Below are positions 35,152 through 45,501 of a DNA stretch of 64,000 bases, one piece after another. The first letter of the stretch is position 1, and each line of letters starts with the position of its first letter. A program made the position numbers and the translations under genes. This DNA comes from Tenacibaculum finnmarkense genomovar ulcerans. GTDB taxonomy: Bacteria > Bacteroidota > Bacteroidia > Flavobacteriales > Flavobacteriaceae. The stretch covers positions 60,157 to 124,156 of the forward strand of contig NZ_OENE01000023.1 in the NCBI RefSeq assembly GCF_900239495.1, in the 5' to 3' direction. The notes under the pieces were generated by a model, which saw only the letters and a list, made by a program, of their open reading frames with translations, had not been told where the DNA came from and searched no databases.

Positions 35152-36135
35152 ATGAAAACTATACAATTTAGAGAGGCTATTTGTGAGGCCATGAGTGAAG
35201 AAATGCGAAGAGATGAAAGCATTTACTTAATGGGTGAAGAAGTAGCTGAATATAACGGAGCCTACAAGGCTTCTAAAGGAATGCTAGATGAATTTGGTGC
35301 AAAAAGAGTTATTGATACTCCTATTGCTGAGTTAGGTTTTGGAGGTATTGCAGTTGGATCGGCAATGAATGGAAACCGCCCAATTGTTGAATACATGACT
35401 TTCAATTTCTCTTTAGTTGGTATTGATCAAATTATCAATAACGCAGCTAAAATTCGTCAAATGTCAGGTGGTCAATTTAATTGTCCTATCGTTTTTCGTG
35501 GACCAACAGGTGCTGCGGGTCAATTAGGAGCAACACATTCACAAGCTTTTGAAAACTGGTTTGCAAACACTCCTGGTTTAAAAGTAATTGTTCCTTCGAA
35601 TCCTTACGATGCAAAAGGTTTATTAAAAGCAGCAATTCGTGATGACGATCCTGTAATTTTTATGGAATCAGAACAAATGTATGGTGATAAAATGGAAGTT
35701 CCTGAAGGAGAATACATTATTCCTATTGGTGTTGCTGATGTTAAAAGAGTAGGTACTGATGTTACTGTAGTTTCTTTTGGAAAAATCATTAAAGAAGCAT
35801 ATAAAGCTGCTGATGAATTAGCAAAAGAAGGTATTTCTGTTGAAGTTATTGATTTACGTACCGTTCGTCCGATGGATCATAAAACGATTTTAGAATCGGT
35901 AAAGAAAACTAACAGATTGGTTATTTTAGAAGAAGCATGGCCTTTTGGAAGTATTTCTTCAGAAATTACCTTTAGAATACAAGATGAAGCATTTGATTAT
36001 TTAGATGCGCCTATCAAAAGAATTACCACTGCTGATACTCCAGCGCCATATTCTCCTGTTTTATTAGCGGAATGGATGCCAAATGCTAACGATGTTATTA
36101 AAGCGGTAAAAGATGTATTATATATTAACAAATAA
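35152..36135 (+). CDS. pdhB: Pyruvate dehydrogenase E1 component, beta subunit
   Basis: A 327-residue transketolase-like subunit of the 2-oxoacid dehydrogenase complex. Typical blocks are YLMGEEVAEYNGAYKASKG (near 24), DTPIAELGFGGIAVGSAM (near 60), RGPTGAAGQLGATHSQ and the C-terminal transketolase domain (VIDLRTVRPMDHKTI, LEEAWPFGSISSEI). The alpha subunit and E2 are not adjacent, so the gene is separate from the rest of the complex. A terminator follows. Confidence 0.94.
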   Translation: MKTIQFREAICEAMSEEMRRDESIYLMGEEVAEYNGAYKASKGMLDEFGAKRVIDTPIAELGFGGIAVGSAMNGNRPIVEYMTFNFSLVGIDQIINNAAKIRQMSGGQFNCPIVFRGPTGAAGQLGATHSQAFENWFANTPGLKVIVPSNPYDAKGLLKAAIRDDDPVIFMESEQMYGDKMEVPEGEYIIPIGVADVKRVGTDVTVVSFGKIIKEAYKAADELAKEGISVEVIDLRTVRPMDHKTILESVKKTNRLVILEEAWPFGSISSEITFRIQDEAFDYLDAPIKRITTADTPAPYSPVLLAEWMPNANDVIKAVKDVLYINK

Positions 36136-36181
36136 TTGTTGATAAATTCAATACCTTTTTAGGTATATTTGAATAATAAAT

Positions 36182-36211
36182 AAATCCTTTTGGCTGCTGT
36201 CAAAAGGATTT
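36182..36211 (+). terminator. Terminator after pdhB
   Basis: AAATCCTTTTG pairs with CAAAAGGATTT around GCTGCTGT and is followed by Ts. Confidence 0.85.
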
Positions 36212-36227
36212 TTTAGTAAAGAAAAAG

Positions 36228-38732
36228 ATGAAAAAAAAGCTATTACTACTACTGCTACTCGCAACCAATATTTTACACGCACAACTTACATTACAAGGTA
36301 CAGTTATTGATGAATTTAACAATCCGATGCCTTTTGTTAGTGTTTATTTAAAAAACACTGTTCAAGGAACTACAACCAATAATAACGGTGAATTTTATCT
36401 GAAAACAAAAAAGAAAAAAGGCGTATTAGAAATTTCTTTTGTTGGGTTTCAAACCCAAACCTTACCAGTCAATCAGCAAACAAAAAACTTAAAAATTATC
36501 ATCAAAGAAGACGCTAACGAACTTGATGAGGTCATTATTGTTACCAAACCTAAAAAACGCTTAAAGAAAAAAGAAAATCCTGCATATAAAATTTTAAAAG
36601 AAATTTGGAAACGAAAACGAAAAAACGGGCTTGATTTAGTCGATTATTATCAATATAAAAAACACAGTACCACCGAAATTGGACTGAATAATTTAGATAC
36701 CACCTTTTTAAAAAGAATCTTTAAAAAACAATATAAAGAAACGCTAAATAAGGTAAAATATGATAGTGATGGTGTTAATTACTACATTCCTATTTATATC
36801 AAAGAACAAGTTTCAAAGGTTTATGGAAACAATAAAAACAAAACACTTAGAGAAGATATTGAAGCCGAAAAAATAGAAGGCTTAGGCGCAGAAGGCTTTG
36901 TTTTTAATCGAATTGCCAATACTTTTGAAGAAATTGACATCTTTAAAAATAACATCACTCTGTTAGATAAATCATTTGTTAGCCCTTTGTCTAGCGATGG
37001 TTTTGCTACCTACGATTACGTTTTATACGACAGTATTGTTAAAAACAATAAAAAATTATACAATATTTATTTCTTTCCTATTAGAGATGGTGATTTGGCT
37101 TTTCAAGGAAATTTTTGGGTTACCGATACCGCTTTTTCTATCAACAAAATAAAAATGAAAGTCCACGAAAGTATCAATCTTAATTTTGTGCGAAGTTTAT
37201 CTTTTGAAAAAGAATTTAAAGTAAAAAATGATAGTATTTATATTTCCACTAAAAATGGATACGAAGGTGATTTTACGGTCATCGATAAAAGTGATAAAAA
37301 TAAAGGATTAACGGTTAAAAAAAACACTATCCTAAATAAACACGTATTAAATAAACCGTTAGCGGAAAGTTTTTACCTACAAAAACGCCTAAAAATAAAG
37401 CCAAATCAATATAAAAAGGAAGCTAGTTACTGGAATTCAAAACAAAATGATGATAAAAAATCAACCTATAAACTAATTCAAGAGGTTAAAGAAATAAAGC
37501 AAATAAAAAATATTACAGGGCTTATTAACATGCTTGCAAGTGGCTATGTTGATACTAAATATGGTATTCAGTTCGGTTCGTTATGGAACATTCTAGGAAA
37601 CAATCAGGTGGAAGGATATCGAGTAAAATTTGGCTTTAGAACCTATAAATCAAGAGAAGATAGGTTTCGTTTAAAAGCACACTTAGCTTATGGTTTTAAA
37701 GATAAAAAAATAAAATACGGCGCAGAAGCACGCTATCTTTTGTCATACACACCACGAATTTCGGTAGGAGTGGCATATCAAAAAGATATTGAGCAATTAG
37801 GAAGCGTTTTACTAAATACTTCGCAACTCTTAGGAGGAAGTATCGGGACGGGTGGATTGCTTTCAAGAGGTGATAATTTCTTTTTATCTAAAGTTGAAAA
37901 AATAGCCACTAATTTTGATTATCAGCTACAAAAAAACCTGCATATCGGTATTAATTTTGCCCACTCGAAAATACAATCGGCTTCTCCTGTTGATTTTTCA
38001 ATCAATTATAAGGATGAAAATAACATCATACAGTCTCAAATAACCGACGTAACCTCAAGCCCTTATATTTCATTTACACCCGGAAGATATGTGTACGGAC
38101 TAGGTGTTCAAAGGAGTTTTGGAGGAAGTATCTACCCTACTTTTATTCTAAATTATCGCCGAGGATATAAAGGTTTTTTTAACGGATCTCATAATTATGA
38201 CAAGCTGCAATTCAAATACAATCAGCCTGTATTGTTAGGTAAATTCGGTATTTTTAACGCTACTTTTGAAGCTGGAAAAACATTCGGAACTGTGCCAATC
38301 GCCTTGCTAAATGTTATTCCGGCAAATCAAACTTTTACCTTGGTTGAAAATACCTTTGCTTTGTTAAATTACTACGATTTTGTGACAGATAAATATGTAG
38401 CATCGCATTTTGAACACAATTTTAACGGTTTTATTTTAAATAGAATTCCGTTATTAAATAAATTAAAACTTCGAAGTTTACTTACTTTTAGAGCCGCTTA
38501 CGGAACTATTTCTGATAAAAATATTGCCGCTAACAAATCGAATATTAATTACAACGCTCCTAATAAAGTGTATTATGAATATGGCGTTGGATTAGACAAT
38601 ATTGGGTACGGAAACTTACGTTTTTTACGAATCGATGCTATTTGGAGAAGCAATTACACGCCACCAGCGGGTTCAATAATAGCCCCAACACCAAAATTTT
38701 CAATACGTTTGGCAATAAAACCAAGCCTTTAA
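36228..38732 (+). CDS. DUF5686 and carboxypeptidase-regulatory-like domain outer-membrane protein
   Basis: An 834-residue protein. The signal peptide is KLLLLLLLATNILHA. A CarboxypepD_reg-like domain covers about 19-105 (LQGTVIDEFNNPMPFVSVYL, TTNNNGEFYLKT, VLEISFVGFQTQTLP). The rest is DUF5686, ending in a predicted outer-membrane beta barrel with aromatic-rich strands (LKAHLAYGFKDKKIKYGAEA, YGLGVQRSFGG). The family occurs widely in Bacteroidota and has no assigned role. Not a classical TonB receptor: no plug domain is visible. Confidence 0.88.
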   Translation: MKKKLLLLLLLATNILHAQLTLQGTVIDEFNNPMPFVSVYLKNTVQGTTTNNNGEFYLKTKKKKGVLEISFVGFQTQTLPVNQQTKNLKIIIKEDANELDEVIIVTKPKKRLKKKENPAYKILKEIWKRKRKNGLDLVDYYQYKKHSTTEIGLNNLDTTFLKRIFKKQYKETLNKVKYDSDGVNYYIPIYIKEQVSKVYGNNKNKTLREDIEAEKIEGLGAEGFVFNRIANTFEEIDIFKNNITLLDKSFVSPLSSDGFATYDYVLYDSIVKNNKKLYNIYFFPIRDGDLAFQGNFWVTDTAFSINKIKMKVHESINLNFVRSLSFEKEFKVKNDSIYISTKNGYEGDFTVIDKSDKNKGLTVKKNTILNKHVLNKPLAESFYLQKRLKIKPNQYKKEASYWNSKQNDDKKSTYKLIQEVKEIKQIKNITGLINMLASGYVDTKYGIQFGSLWNILGNNQVEGYRVKFGFRTYKSREDRFRLKAHLAYGFKDKKIKYGAEARYLLSYTPRISVGVAYQKDIEQLGSVLLNTSQLLGGSIGTGGLLSRGDNFFLSKVEKIATNFDYQLQKNLHIGINFAHSKIQSASPVDFSINYKDENNIIQSQITDVTSSPYISFTPGRYVYGLGVQRSFGGSIYPTFILNYRRGYKGFFNGSHNYDKLQFKYNQPVLLGKFGIFNATFEAGKTFGTVPIALLNVIPANQTFTLVENTFALLNYYDFVTDKYVASHFEHNFNGFILNRIPLLNKLKLRSLLTFRAAYGTISDKNIAANKSNINYNAPNKVYYEYGVGLDNIGYGNLRFLRIDAIWRSNYTPPAGSIIAPTPKFSIRLAIKPSL

Positions 38733-38811
38733 AAACATACAGTAATACCTTTTATAAATCGATTTAATAATAAGATAACGTTATTTTTTATTTAAAATGA
38801 CAATAAATTAT

Positions 38812-38819
38812 TACTTTTG
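38812..38819 (+). promoter_or_regulatory. Promoter -7 element of ppa
   Basis: TACTTTTG matches TAnnTTTG, 36 bases before the ppa ATG. Confidence 0.6.
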
Positions 38820-38855
38820 CAATCCGATTTTTAGAAACGAAGAAAAGATATATAT

Positions 38856-39383
38856 ATGACTTCAAAAGAGAAAAAGACAGTTGATGTTTTAATAGAAATA
38901 CCTAAAGGAAGTAGAAATAAATACGAATACGATTTTGATTTAGGAAAAATCCGTTTCGATAGAATGTTGTTTTCATCAATGATGTACCCTGGTGATTACG
39001 GTTTCATTCCTGAAACTTTAGCCTTAGATAATGATCCTTTAGACGTGTTAGTTTTAAGTGCAGAACCAACATTTCCAATGTGTGTTATGGAAGTAAAACC
39101 AATTGGTGTTTTCCATATGTCGGATGAAAAAGGACCAGATGAAAAAATTATTTGTGTACCTGTTTCAGATCCTATTTGGAATAAATACAATGATTTATCG
39201 GACTTAAACGCTCATTTACAAGACGAAATTACGCATTTCTTTAAAGTTTATAAAGACTTAGAAAAGAAAGAAGTAATTATTGGAGATTGGGGAAATGCTG
39301 ATCAAGCATACCAAATTTTAGATACTTGTATCAAACGTTATGAAGATAGCGAGCACAAAGCAAAAGGAGATTTTAAAATATAA
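38856..39383 (+). CDS. ppa: Inorganic pyrophosphatase
   Basis: A 175-residue soluble family I pyrophosphatase. The signature with three metal-binding Asp is LDNDPLDVLVL (near 64), preceded by MMYPGDYGFIPET. The C-terminal Lys/Tyr block KRYEDSEHKAKG is present. Length is normal. It hydrolyses PPi to drive biosynthesis. A strong terminator follows. Confidence 0.97.
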   Translation: MTSKEKKTVDVLIEIPKGSRNKYEYDFDLGKIRFDRMLFSSMMYPGDYGFIPETLALDNDPLDVLVLSAEPTFPMCVMEVKPIGVFHMSDEKGPDEKIICVPVSDPIWNKYNDLSDLNAHLQDEITHFFKVYKDLEKKEVIIGDWGNADQAYQILDTCIKRYEDSEHKAKGDFKI

Positions 39384-39423
39384 TTAAACTTAATTTTAAG
39401 TTTTAATTTAAAAAATTCTTATC

Positions 39424-39461
39424 AAAAAAAGCCATTTAGTATATGCTAAAATGGCTTTTTT
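39424..39461 (+). terminator. Terminator after ppa
   Basis: AAAAAAAGCCATTT pairs with AAAATGGCTTTTTT around a 10-base loop (GCCATTT/AAATGGC core). Confidence 0.9.
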
Positions 39462-39530
39462 CATTTTTAAAACCCGTACAAATACCTGTATTTATATTCG
39501 TATTTATATTGGGTTTCTTATTTTTGTAAA

Positions 39531-40880
39531 ATGTTTAAAAGAACCAAACGTAATTTTAAAATAGACGATTCAACAAGCTTTAAGCAAAAATTATTTGCTT
39601 GGGCAAAACAGTTTGAAACCGCTATTTGGCTAGATTCTAATAATTACGAACAAGCCTATTCTTGTTTTGATGCCTGCTTGGCTGTCGAAGAATTTACGGC
39701 AATAAAAACAGATTATCAAAATGCTTTTGAAAAGCTAAAAGAATATCAATCTTACACCAAAGATTATATTTTTGGCTATATTTCTTATGATGTAAAAAAT
39801 GACGTTGAAAAGCTCACTTCTACTAATTTTGATGGTTTAAACTTTCCTGATTTGTACTTTTTTCAGCCTCAAAAATTAATTTTCATCAAAGGAAATACCA
39901 TTGAATTTGAGTATTTGCAAATGATTGATGATGAAATTGAAGAAGATTTTGAAGATATTATCAGTAATATTAATAATTCCACTACTCTTTCTGATGCTCT
40001 AAAAAAAGAAGCGGAAAAAACATCCGAAGAAATAAAAGAAGATAACATTAAAATAAAACTTCGAATTCACAAGGAAGAATATCACCAAAAAGTAACAAAA
40101 GTTTTAGAACATATTCATAGAGGCGATATTTATGAAGCTAATTTTTGTCAAGAATTTTATGCCGAAAATACACGCATCAATCCGTATAAAATATATTCGC
40201 ATTTAAACGATATATCAACACCTCCATTTGCTACTTTTTTCAGACATGAAAATTTATATCTATTATCGGCAACACCTGAAAGATATTTAAAAAAAGAAGG
40301 TGATAAAATAATTTCGCAACCCATAAAAGGAACTGCAAAACGCTTAATTGATCCTATTGAAGATCAAAAAATTGCCTTCGATTTAGCTAGAGATGAAAAA
40401 GAACGCGCCGAAAACATTATGATTGTCGATTTGGTACGCAATGATTTATCAAAAACGGCTAAAAAAGGAAGTGTTCAGGTAGCGGAACTTTGTAAAATCC
40501 ATTCTTTTAAACAGGTACATCAAATGATTTCGACCATTGTATCGGAAATTACACCAAATACACATCCTGTTGATGTTATAAAAGATACCTTTCCAATGGG
40601 CAGTATGACGGGCGCTCCTAAGGTATCGGCAATGAAAATAATGGAAAATTTAGAGCAAACAAAACGGGGTTTATATTCAGGAACTGTAGGGTATTTTACA
40701 CCGAACGGCGATTTTGACTTTAATGTAATTATCCGAAGTATTTTATACAATTCAGACAGTAAATATGTGTCTTTTTCGGTGGGTGGCGCAATTACTGCAA
40801 AATCAATTCCTGAAAAAGAATATGAAGAATGTTTGCTAAAAGCAAAAGCAATGAAATATGTGTTACTTCATTCAAAATAG
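39531..40880 (+). CDS. Anthranilate/para-aminobenzoate synthase component I family protein
   Basis: A 449-residue chorismate-binding enzyme. C-terminal signature blocks are QPIKGTAKR (near 265), MIVDLVRNDLSKTAKKGSV, FPMGSMTGAPKVSAMKIME and SVGGAITAKSIPEKEYEE. The N-terminal half is divergent, as in PabB. It stands outside a trp operon and no TrpG/PabA gene lies next to it, so aminodeoxychorismate synthase (folate pathway) is the more likely role. Distinguishing PabB from TrpE here is inference. Confidence 0.9.
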   Translation: MFKRTKRNFKIDDSTSFKQKLFAWAKQFETAIWLDSNNYEQAYSCFDACLAVEEFTAIKTDYQNAFEKLKEYQSYTKDYIFGYISYDVKNDVEKLTSTNFDGLNFPDLYFFQPQKLIFIKGNTIEFEYLQMIDDEIEEDFEDIISNINNSTTLSDALKKEAEKTSEEIKEDNIKIKLRIHKEEYHQKVTKVLEHIHRGDIYEANFCQEFYAENTRINPYKIYSHLNDISTPPFATFFRHENLYLLSATPERYLKKEGDKIISQPIKGTAKRLIDPIEDQKIAFDLARDEKERAENIMIVDLVRNDLSKTAKKGSVQVAELCKIHSFKQVHQMISTIVSEITPNTHPVDVIKDTFPMGSMTGAPKVSAMKIMENLEQTKRGLYSGTVGYFTPNGDFDFNVIIRSILYNSDSKYVSFSVGGAITAKSIPEKEYEECLLKAKAMKYVLLHSK

Positions 40881-40945
40881 TTGCTTATATTTCAATAAAT
40901 CAAGAACAAAACGCTTACAAAAACATACCTAAAACAATAGAATTA

Positions 40946-41179
40946 ATGATTATCGACCAAGAAGAAAAATTTAAAGCAGTACTTCCAACTATAGAAGGAA
41001 ACGTGAATGAACAAAGCTTTTTTAATGCTTTTTTAGACTTATATCCTGAGGCTTGGAAACAACATAAAATTACCTTTTCTAAATTTAAAAGAAGTAAACA
41101 ATTTGGAAAAACAATACCTTTACCAAAACCTGAAGTTTCTTTACGTAAAGATATCAGACAGTGGTTGCAAAAACAATAA
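40946..41179 (+). CDS. Small conserved hypothetical protein
   Basis: A 77-residue protein, MIIDQEEKFKAVLPTIEG followed by FFNAFLDLYPEAWKQHKITF. The ATG at 40946 is chosen because upstream codons overlap the preceding gene without resemblance to a start. It lies between the pabB-like gene and a hydrolase, 11 bases before the latter. No domain is recognised. Confidence 0.65.
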   Translation: MIIDQEEKFKAVLPTIEGNVNEQSFFNAFLDLYPEAWKQHKITFSKFKRSKQFGKTIPLPKPEVSLRKDIRQWLQKQ

Positions 41180-41190
41180 AATAATCAAAA

Positions 41191-42051
41191 ATGACACATC
41201 AAGAGTTCCATTTTAAGTATCATAATACGAATTTTTTCGGGCAGTTTTGGCAACCTAAAAACCCAAATTCAGTGAAAGCTGTCGTGATTATTGTTCACGG
41301 AATGGGAGAACATTCGGGGCGCTATCAATCGGTTGCAAAAAATTTAACGGATGCTAATTTTGGTGTGATTGCTTTTGATCATTTCGGTCACGGAAAAACC
41401 ACAGGAAAAAGAGGGCATAATCCTGGTTTTGATACCGTTTTAACAAGTATTTCTCAATTAATTGAAAAAGCATCCGCAGTTTTTGGCGATAAACCGCAGT
41501 TTTTATACGGACATTCTATGGGTGGAAATGCGGTTGTTAATTATGCGCTGCGCAAAAAAAATATGCAAAAAAACAAGCAGCTAATAGGTGTTATTGCCAC
41601 AAGCCCAATGCTAAAATTAGCTTTTAATCCACCTGCTTGGAAACTTAAATTGGGTAAAATTATGCAAAAAATTGCGCCGTCAATTACCTTGAGTAATGAA
41701 CTAGATATCGCCGATATTTCTAGAGATGAAGTTGAAGTTCAAAAATATTTAAACGATCCTCTAGTTCACGATAAAATTAGCCCTAATTTTTCTTTATCGT
41801 TTATAGATGCTGGAAAATGGGCGATTGATAATGCAAAATCCTTAGAAATTCCAATGTTCATTTTACACGGAACTGCCGATAAAATTATTGATTACAAAGG
41901 TTCACAAGAATTTGCAAACGCAACAAAAAACGCAAATTTAAAGCTTTACAAAGGTGCTTATCATGAATTGCAACATGATTTATGCAAAGATGAAATGCTA
42001 AAAGATGTGATTCATTGGTTAGAAAATCAACTAAAAAAAGCACAGAAATAA
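41191..42051 (+). CDS. Alpha/beta hydrolase, monoacylglycerol lipase-like
   Basis: A 286-residue serine hydrolase of the Hydrolase_4 type. The oxyanion region is IIVHGMGEHSGRY (near 35), nucleophile elbow GHSMGGN (near 108), the acid in LHGTADKI (near 230) and the His in AYHELQHD (near 258). No signal peptide. It probably cleaves lipid esters. It is 2 bases before tilS, so likely cotranscribed. Confidence 0.9.
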   Translation: MTHQEFHFKYHNTNFFGQFWQPKNPNSVKAVVIIVHGMGEHSGRYQSVAKNLTDANFGVIAFDHFGHGKTTGKRGHNPGFDTVLTSISQLIEKASAVFGDKPQFLYGHSMGGNAVVNYALRKKNMQKNKQLIGVIATSPMLKLAFNPPAWKLKLGKIMQKIAPSITLSNELDIADISRDEVEVQKYLNDPLVHDKISPNFSLSFIDAGKWAIDNAKSLEIPMFILHGTADKIIDYKGSQEFANATKNANLKLYKGAYHELQHDLCKDEMLKDVIHWLENQLKKAQK

Positions 42052-42053
42052 AA

Positions 42054-43367
42054 ATGCTACAACAATTAGCAAAACATATAGACCGTAATTTTTTATTTTT
42101 AAAAGATAAAAAACTCTTAATTGCTATTTCTGGCGGTGTCGATAGTGTGGTTTTAACACATTTATTGCATCAATTAAAATACGATATTTCATTAGCGCAT
42201 TGTAATTTTCAATTAAGAAGTGATCAAAGTGATTTAGATGAAAAATCTGTTAAAAATTTAGGTAAAGAATTAGAAATTCCTGTTTTTTCAACACGTTTTG
42301 AAACGAGTAAATATGCTAACCAAAATAAATTATCAACGCAATTAGCTGCACGAAAATTACGCTATAATTGGTTTGATGAATTGCTTAAAAAACATCATTT
42401 TGATTATGTTTTAACAGGGCATCATGCCGATGACAACTTAGAAACCGTGTTAATTAACCTCACAAGAGGAACTGGTTTGGACGGTTTAACAGGAATTCCT
42501 GCTATAAACGGAACTATTGTGCGTCCGTTGTTAATTTTTTCAAGAGAAAAAATTGAAAATTTTGCCCTAGAAAATAATATAAAATGGCGAGAAGATGCTA
42601 GCAATGCCGAAACAAAATATCTTCGAAATAAAATAAGGCACCAAGTAATTCCTATTTTAAAAGAATTAAACCCTAGTTTATTAAAAGCACATCTAAAAAC
42701 AACCGATTTTTTAAAGCAATCACAACAAATCATTACTGACAAAGTCGATGAAATCGCTTTAAAAACCGTTTGTAAGCAAGGGGATTTACTTAAAATAGAC
42801 ATTTCAGAAGTCTTAAAATTATCAAACCCAAAAGCTTATTTATACCAACTTTTAAAAGACTATCAATTTACAGAATGGGACGATGTTTACCAGTTAATAT
42901 ATGGACAATCAGGTAAAAAAATTAGCAGTAATTCACATGTTTTATTAAAAAATAGGGGTTTTTTATTGCTACAAAACATAGATAAAACCGAAATTCTAGA
43001 AAAGGAACAATTTAGCATAGATAAAGAAAATAACAAAATAACAAGCCCTATCAATCTGCAACTTACACAAGTTAGTAAAAAAACAAGTTTTGATAAAAAC
43101 ACTATTTTTGTTGATAAAATTTTATTAAATTACCCCCTTACTATCAGAAGATGGGAAACTGGCGATTATTTTTACCCAACAGGTATGCTAGGTAAGAAAA
43201 AAGTTAGTAAATATTTTAAAGATGAAAAGCTTTCTCTTTTTGATAAAAAAAACATTTGGTTGCTTTGTACAAATGATAATAAAATTATATGGATTATTGG
43301 AAAGCGTCAAGACAGGCGTTTTTTACCAAGCAATGAAGCAACAGAATTATTAAGAATAATTAATTAA
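42054..43367 (+). CDS. tilS: tRNA(Ile)-lysidine synthase
   Basis: A 437-residue essential enzyme that converts C34 of tRNA-Ile(CAU) to lysidine. The PP-loop AISGGVDSVVLTHL is near 25, with LTGHHADDNLETVL near 125. A C-terminal TilS domain (VSKYFKDEKLSLFDKKN, RRFLPSN) is present. I chose the ATG at 42054; the frame reads 13 codons upstream from a TTG inside the hydrolase gene, which is unlikely. Confidence 0.96.
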   Translation: MLQQLAKHIDRNFLFLKDKKLLIAISGGVDSVVLTHLLHQLKYDISLAHCNFQLRSDQSDLDEKSVKNLGKELEIPVFSTRFETSKYANQNKLSTQLAARKLRYNWFDELLKKHHFDYVLTGHHADDNLETVLINLTRGTGLDGLTGIPAINGTIVRPLLIFSREKIENFALENNIKWREDASNAETKYLRNKIRHQVIPILKELNPSLLKAHLKTTDFLKQSQQIITDKVDEIALKTVCKQGDLLKIDISEVLKLSNPKAYLYQLLKDYQFTEWDDVYQLIYGQSGKKISSNSHVLLKNRGFLLLQNIDKTEILEKEQFSIDKENNKITSPINLQLTQVSKKTSFDKNTIFVDKILLNYPLTIRRWETGDYFYPTGMLGKKKVSKYFKDEKLSLFDKKNIWLLCTNDNKIIWIIGKRQDRRFLPSNEATELLRIIN

Positions 43368-43393
43368 AAACAACCCTTTATAAACTAAATCGA

Positions 43394-45361
43394 ATGAAAA
43401 AATTATTTACGCTATTTTTATTATTCTTAAGTTTAATGGTCTTCTCTCAATCTGATGACAATCCTATTGTTATAACACCTACCGTTGAAAAAATTTCGGA
43501 GACAGAATACGACTTAATTTTCAATATTGAAATTGCAGAAGACTGGCATTTATATTCGCAATATAATCCTGAAGACGCTTCTTTACCAATGACTATATCT
43601 CCTGCTGAAGGACAAAGTGGTTATGCGCTTAAAGGAAAAGCCAAAGAAGGAGAAACCCATACTGAATTTAGTGAAATTTGGGGAAAAGATGAAGTTTTCT
43701 TTGCTGAAGAAGGTCTTTTAACCCAAAGAATTACTGTTTCAAACACTGGTTTAACACAAATAACCTTAAACCTAGACGCGCAAGTTTGTAAAGAATACTG
43801 TTTACCTTTCGATGAAGACTTCACCTTTTCATTAACTGGTGAAAAAGTATCACAAACCGTTACCGAAGTTGATGATAAAAGTCAAGCAATGTCACAATCA
43901 TTAAACTTAAACTTAAAAAACACAGTTCTATTAAAAAATACCGCAAAAAAAGCAGATAACCAAGAAGAAGACAGCTCTTTATTAAGTATATTTTTACTTG
44001 GGTTTGTTGGTGGTTTATTAGCTTTTTTAACACCTTGTGTATTTCCAATGGTGCCTTTAACAGTATCTTTTTTCACAAAACATACCGAAAAAAAAGGTAA
44101 AGGAATTGGAAGTGCTATATTATATGGTTCTTTTATCATTTTAATTTACGGTTTATTAAGTTTACCTTTTCATTATTTAGACACCTTAGATCCAGAAATT
44201 TTAAATAGTATTTCTACCAACATGTGGTTGAACTTATTTTTCTTTACCATTTTGGTTTTCTTTGCAGGGTCTTTCTTCGGATTTTACGAATTAACCCTAC
44301 CTAGTTCTTGGGGTAACAAAGCAGATACCGCATCGAATATTGGTGGTATTATTGGGATATTTTTTATGGCGTTAACCTTAGCAATTGTATCTTTTTCATG
44401 TACAGGTCCTATTTTAGGTTCTTTACTTGCAGGATCATTAGGAGCTAATGGTGGAGCTATGCAATTATCGGCAGGTATGATTGGTTTTGGGCTTGCTTTA
44501 GCTATGCCTTTTGCCTTATTTGCTATGTTTCCTGGCTGGTTAACTACTTTACCAAAATCTGGTGGATGGTTAAATACCGTTAAAGTTGTTTTAGGATTCT
44601 TAGAATTAGCATTCGCTTTTAAATTTTTATCAAATGCTGATTTAGTTGGGCATTGGGGCTTTTTCAAAAGAGAAATTTTTATCGGAATATGGTCAGTAAT
44701 AGCCTTATTGATGTCATTATATTTACTAGGACTGATGGGTAAAAAATATGGTAAAATATCTTTTTTTAGAGTTTTACTAGGAGGAAGTTGTTTAGCTTTA
44801 TCAATCTATTTAGCACCAGGGGTTTTAAAAAACCCTACATGGAATCAAAATAATTTATTGAGTGGTTTTGCACCGCCTAAATTTCATAGTATTTACGTAA
44901 AAGACAATCAATGTCCGTTAGGCTTAAATTGTTTTAAAGACTTTGAAGAAGGTATTGCGCATGCAAAATCAGTAAACAAACCTGTTTTATTAGACTTTAC
45001 AGGTTGGGCATGTGTAAACTGTCGTAAAATGGAAGAAAACATTTGGGTTAAACCAGAAATTTACAATATGATTAATAATGATTATGTATTAATTTCATTA
45101 TATGTTGATGATCATCAAAGACAATTGCCTGAAGAAGAACAGTTCGATTTTATTAAACCAAACGGTAAAGTAAAAAGAATTAGAACCTATGGTGATAAAT
45201 GGGTTACACTACAAGTTGCAAACTTTAAAACAGCTTCTCAGCCATTTTATGTATTAATGAGCCCTAATTTAGAATTACTAAATTCACCTCAACAATATAG
45301 CAGTCATTCAGAATATTCTAATTGGTTAAAAACAGGATTAGATAATTTTAATAAAAAATAA
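43394..45361 (+). CDS. dsbD: Thiol:disulfide interchange protein DsbD-like
   Basis: A 655-residue three-part protein. It has a signal peptide (LFLLFLSLMVFSQ), an N-terminal periplasmic DsbD-alpha domain with VCKEYCLPFD near 138, eight membrane helices (about 195-475) with the redox Cys in AFLTPCVFPMVPLT and SFSCTGPILGS, and a C-terminal thioredoxin domain with DFTGWACVNCRKME (CVNC). It moves electrons from the cytoplasm to periplasmic thiol proteins, and so could serve the TlpA-like protein at 47100. A terminator follows. Confidence 0.93.
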   Translation: MKKLFTLFLLFLSLMVFSQSDDNPIVITPTVEKISETEYDLIFNIEIAEDWHLYSQYNPEDASLPMTISPAEGQSGYALKGKAKEGETHTEFSEIWGKDEVFFAEEGLLTQRITVSNTGLTQITLNLDAQVCKEYCLPFDEDFTFSLTGEKVSQTVTEVDDKSQAMSQSLNLNLKNTVLLKNTAKKADNQEEDSSLLSIFLLGFVGGLLAFLTPCVFPMVPLTVSFFTKHTEKKGKGIGSAILYGSFIILIYGLLSLPFHYLDTLDPEILNSISTNMWLNLFFFTILVFFAGSFFGFYELTLPSSWGNKADTASNIGGIIGIFFMALTLAIVSFSCTGPILGSLLAGSLGANGGAMQLSAGMIGFGLALAMPFALFAMFPGWLTTLPKSGGWLNTVKVVLGFLELAFAFKFLSNADLVGHWGFFKREIFIGIWSVIALLMSLYLLGLMGKKYGKISFFRVLLGGSCLALSIYLAPGVLKNPTWNQNNLLSGFAPPKFHSIYVKDNQCPLGLNCFKDFEEGIAHAKSVNKPVLLDFTGWACVNCRKMEENIWVKPEIYNMINNDYVLISLYVDDHQRQLPEEEQFDFIKPNGKVKRIRTYGDKWVTLQVANFKTASQPFYVLMSPNLELLNSPQQYSSHSEYSNWLKTGLDNFNKK

Positions 45362-45377
45362 ACAAGCATACCCTATT

Positions 45378-45411
45378 AAAAAAAGCCTCTTTTATAAAGA
45401 GGCTTTTTTTT
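45378..45411 (+). terminator. Terminator after dsbD
   Basis: AAAAAAAGCCTCTTT pairs with AAAGAGGCTTTTTTT around a short TATA loop. Confidence 0.92.
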
Positions 45412-45501
45412 GGTTTTAACTTAAAAGAAAACGCCAACTATTTTTCAGCTAATTTATAATTAGCTGTTTTTTTTAGCTATCTTTAACACAAAGAGAAAGT
45501 T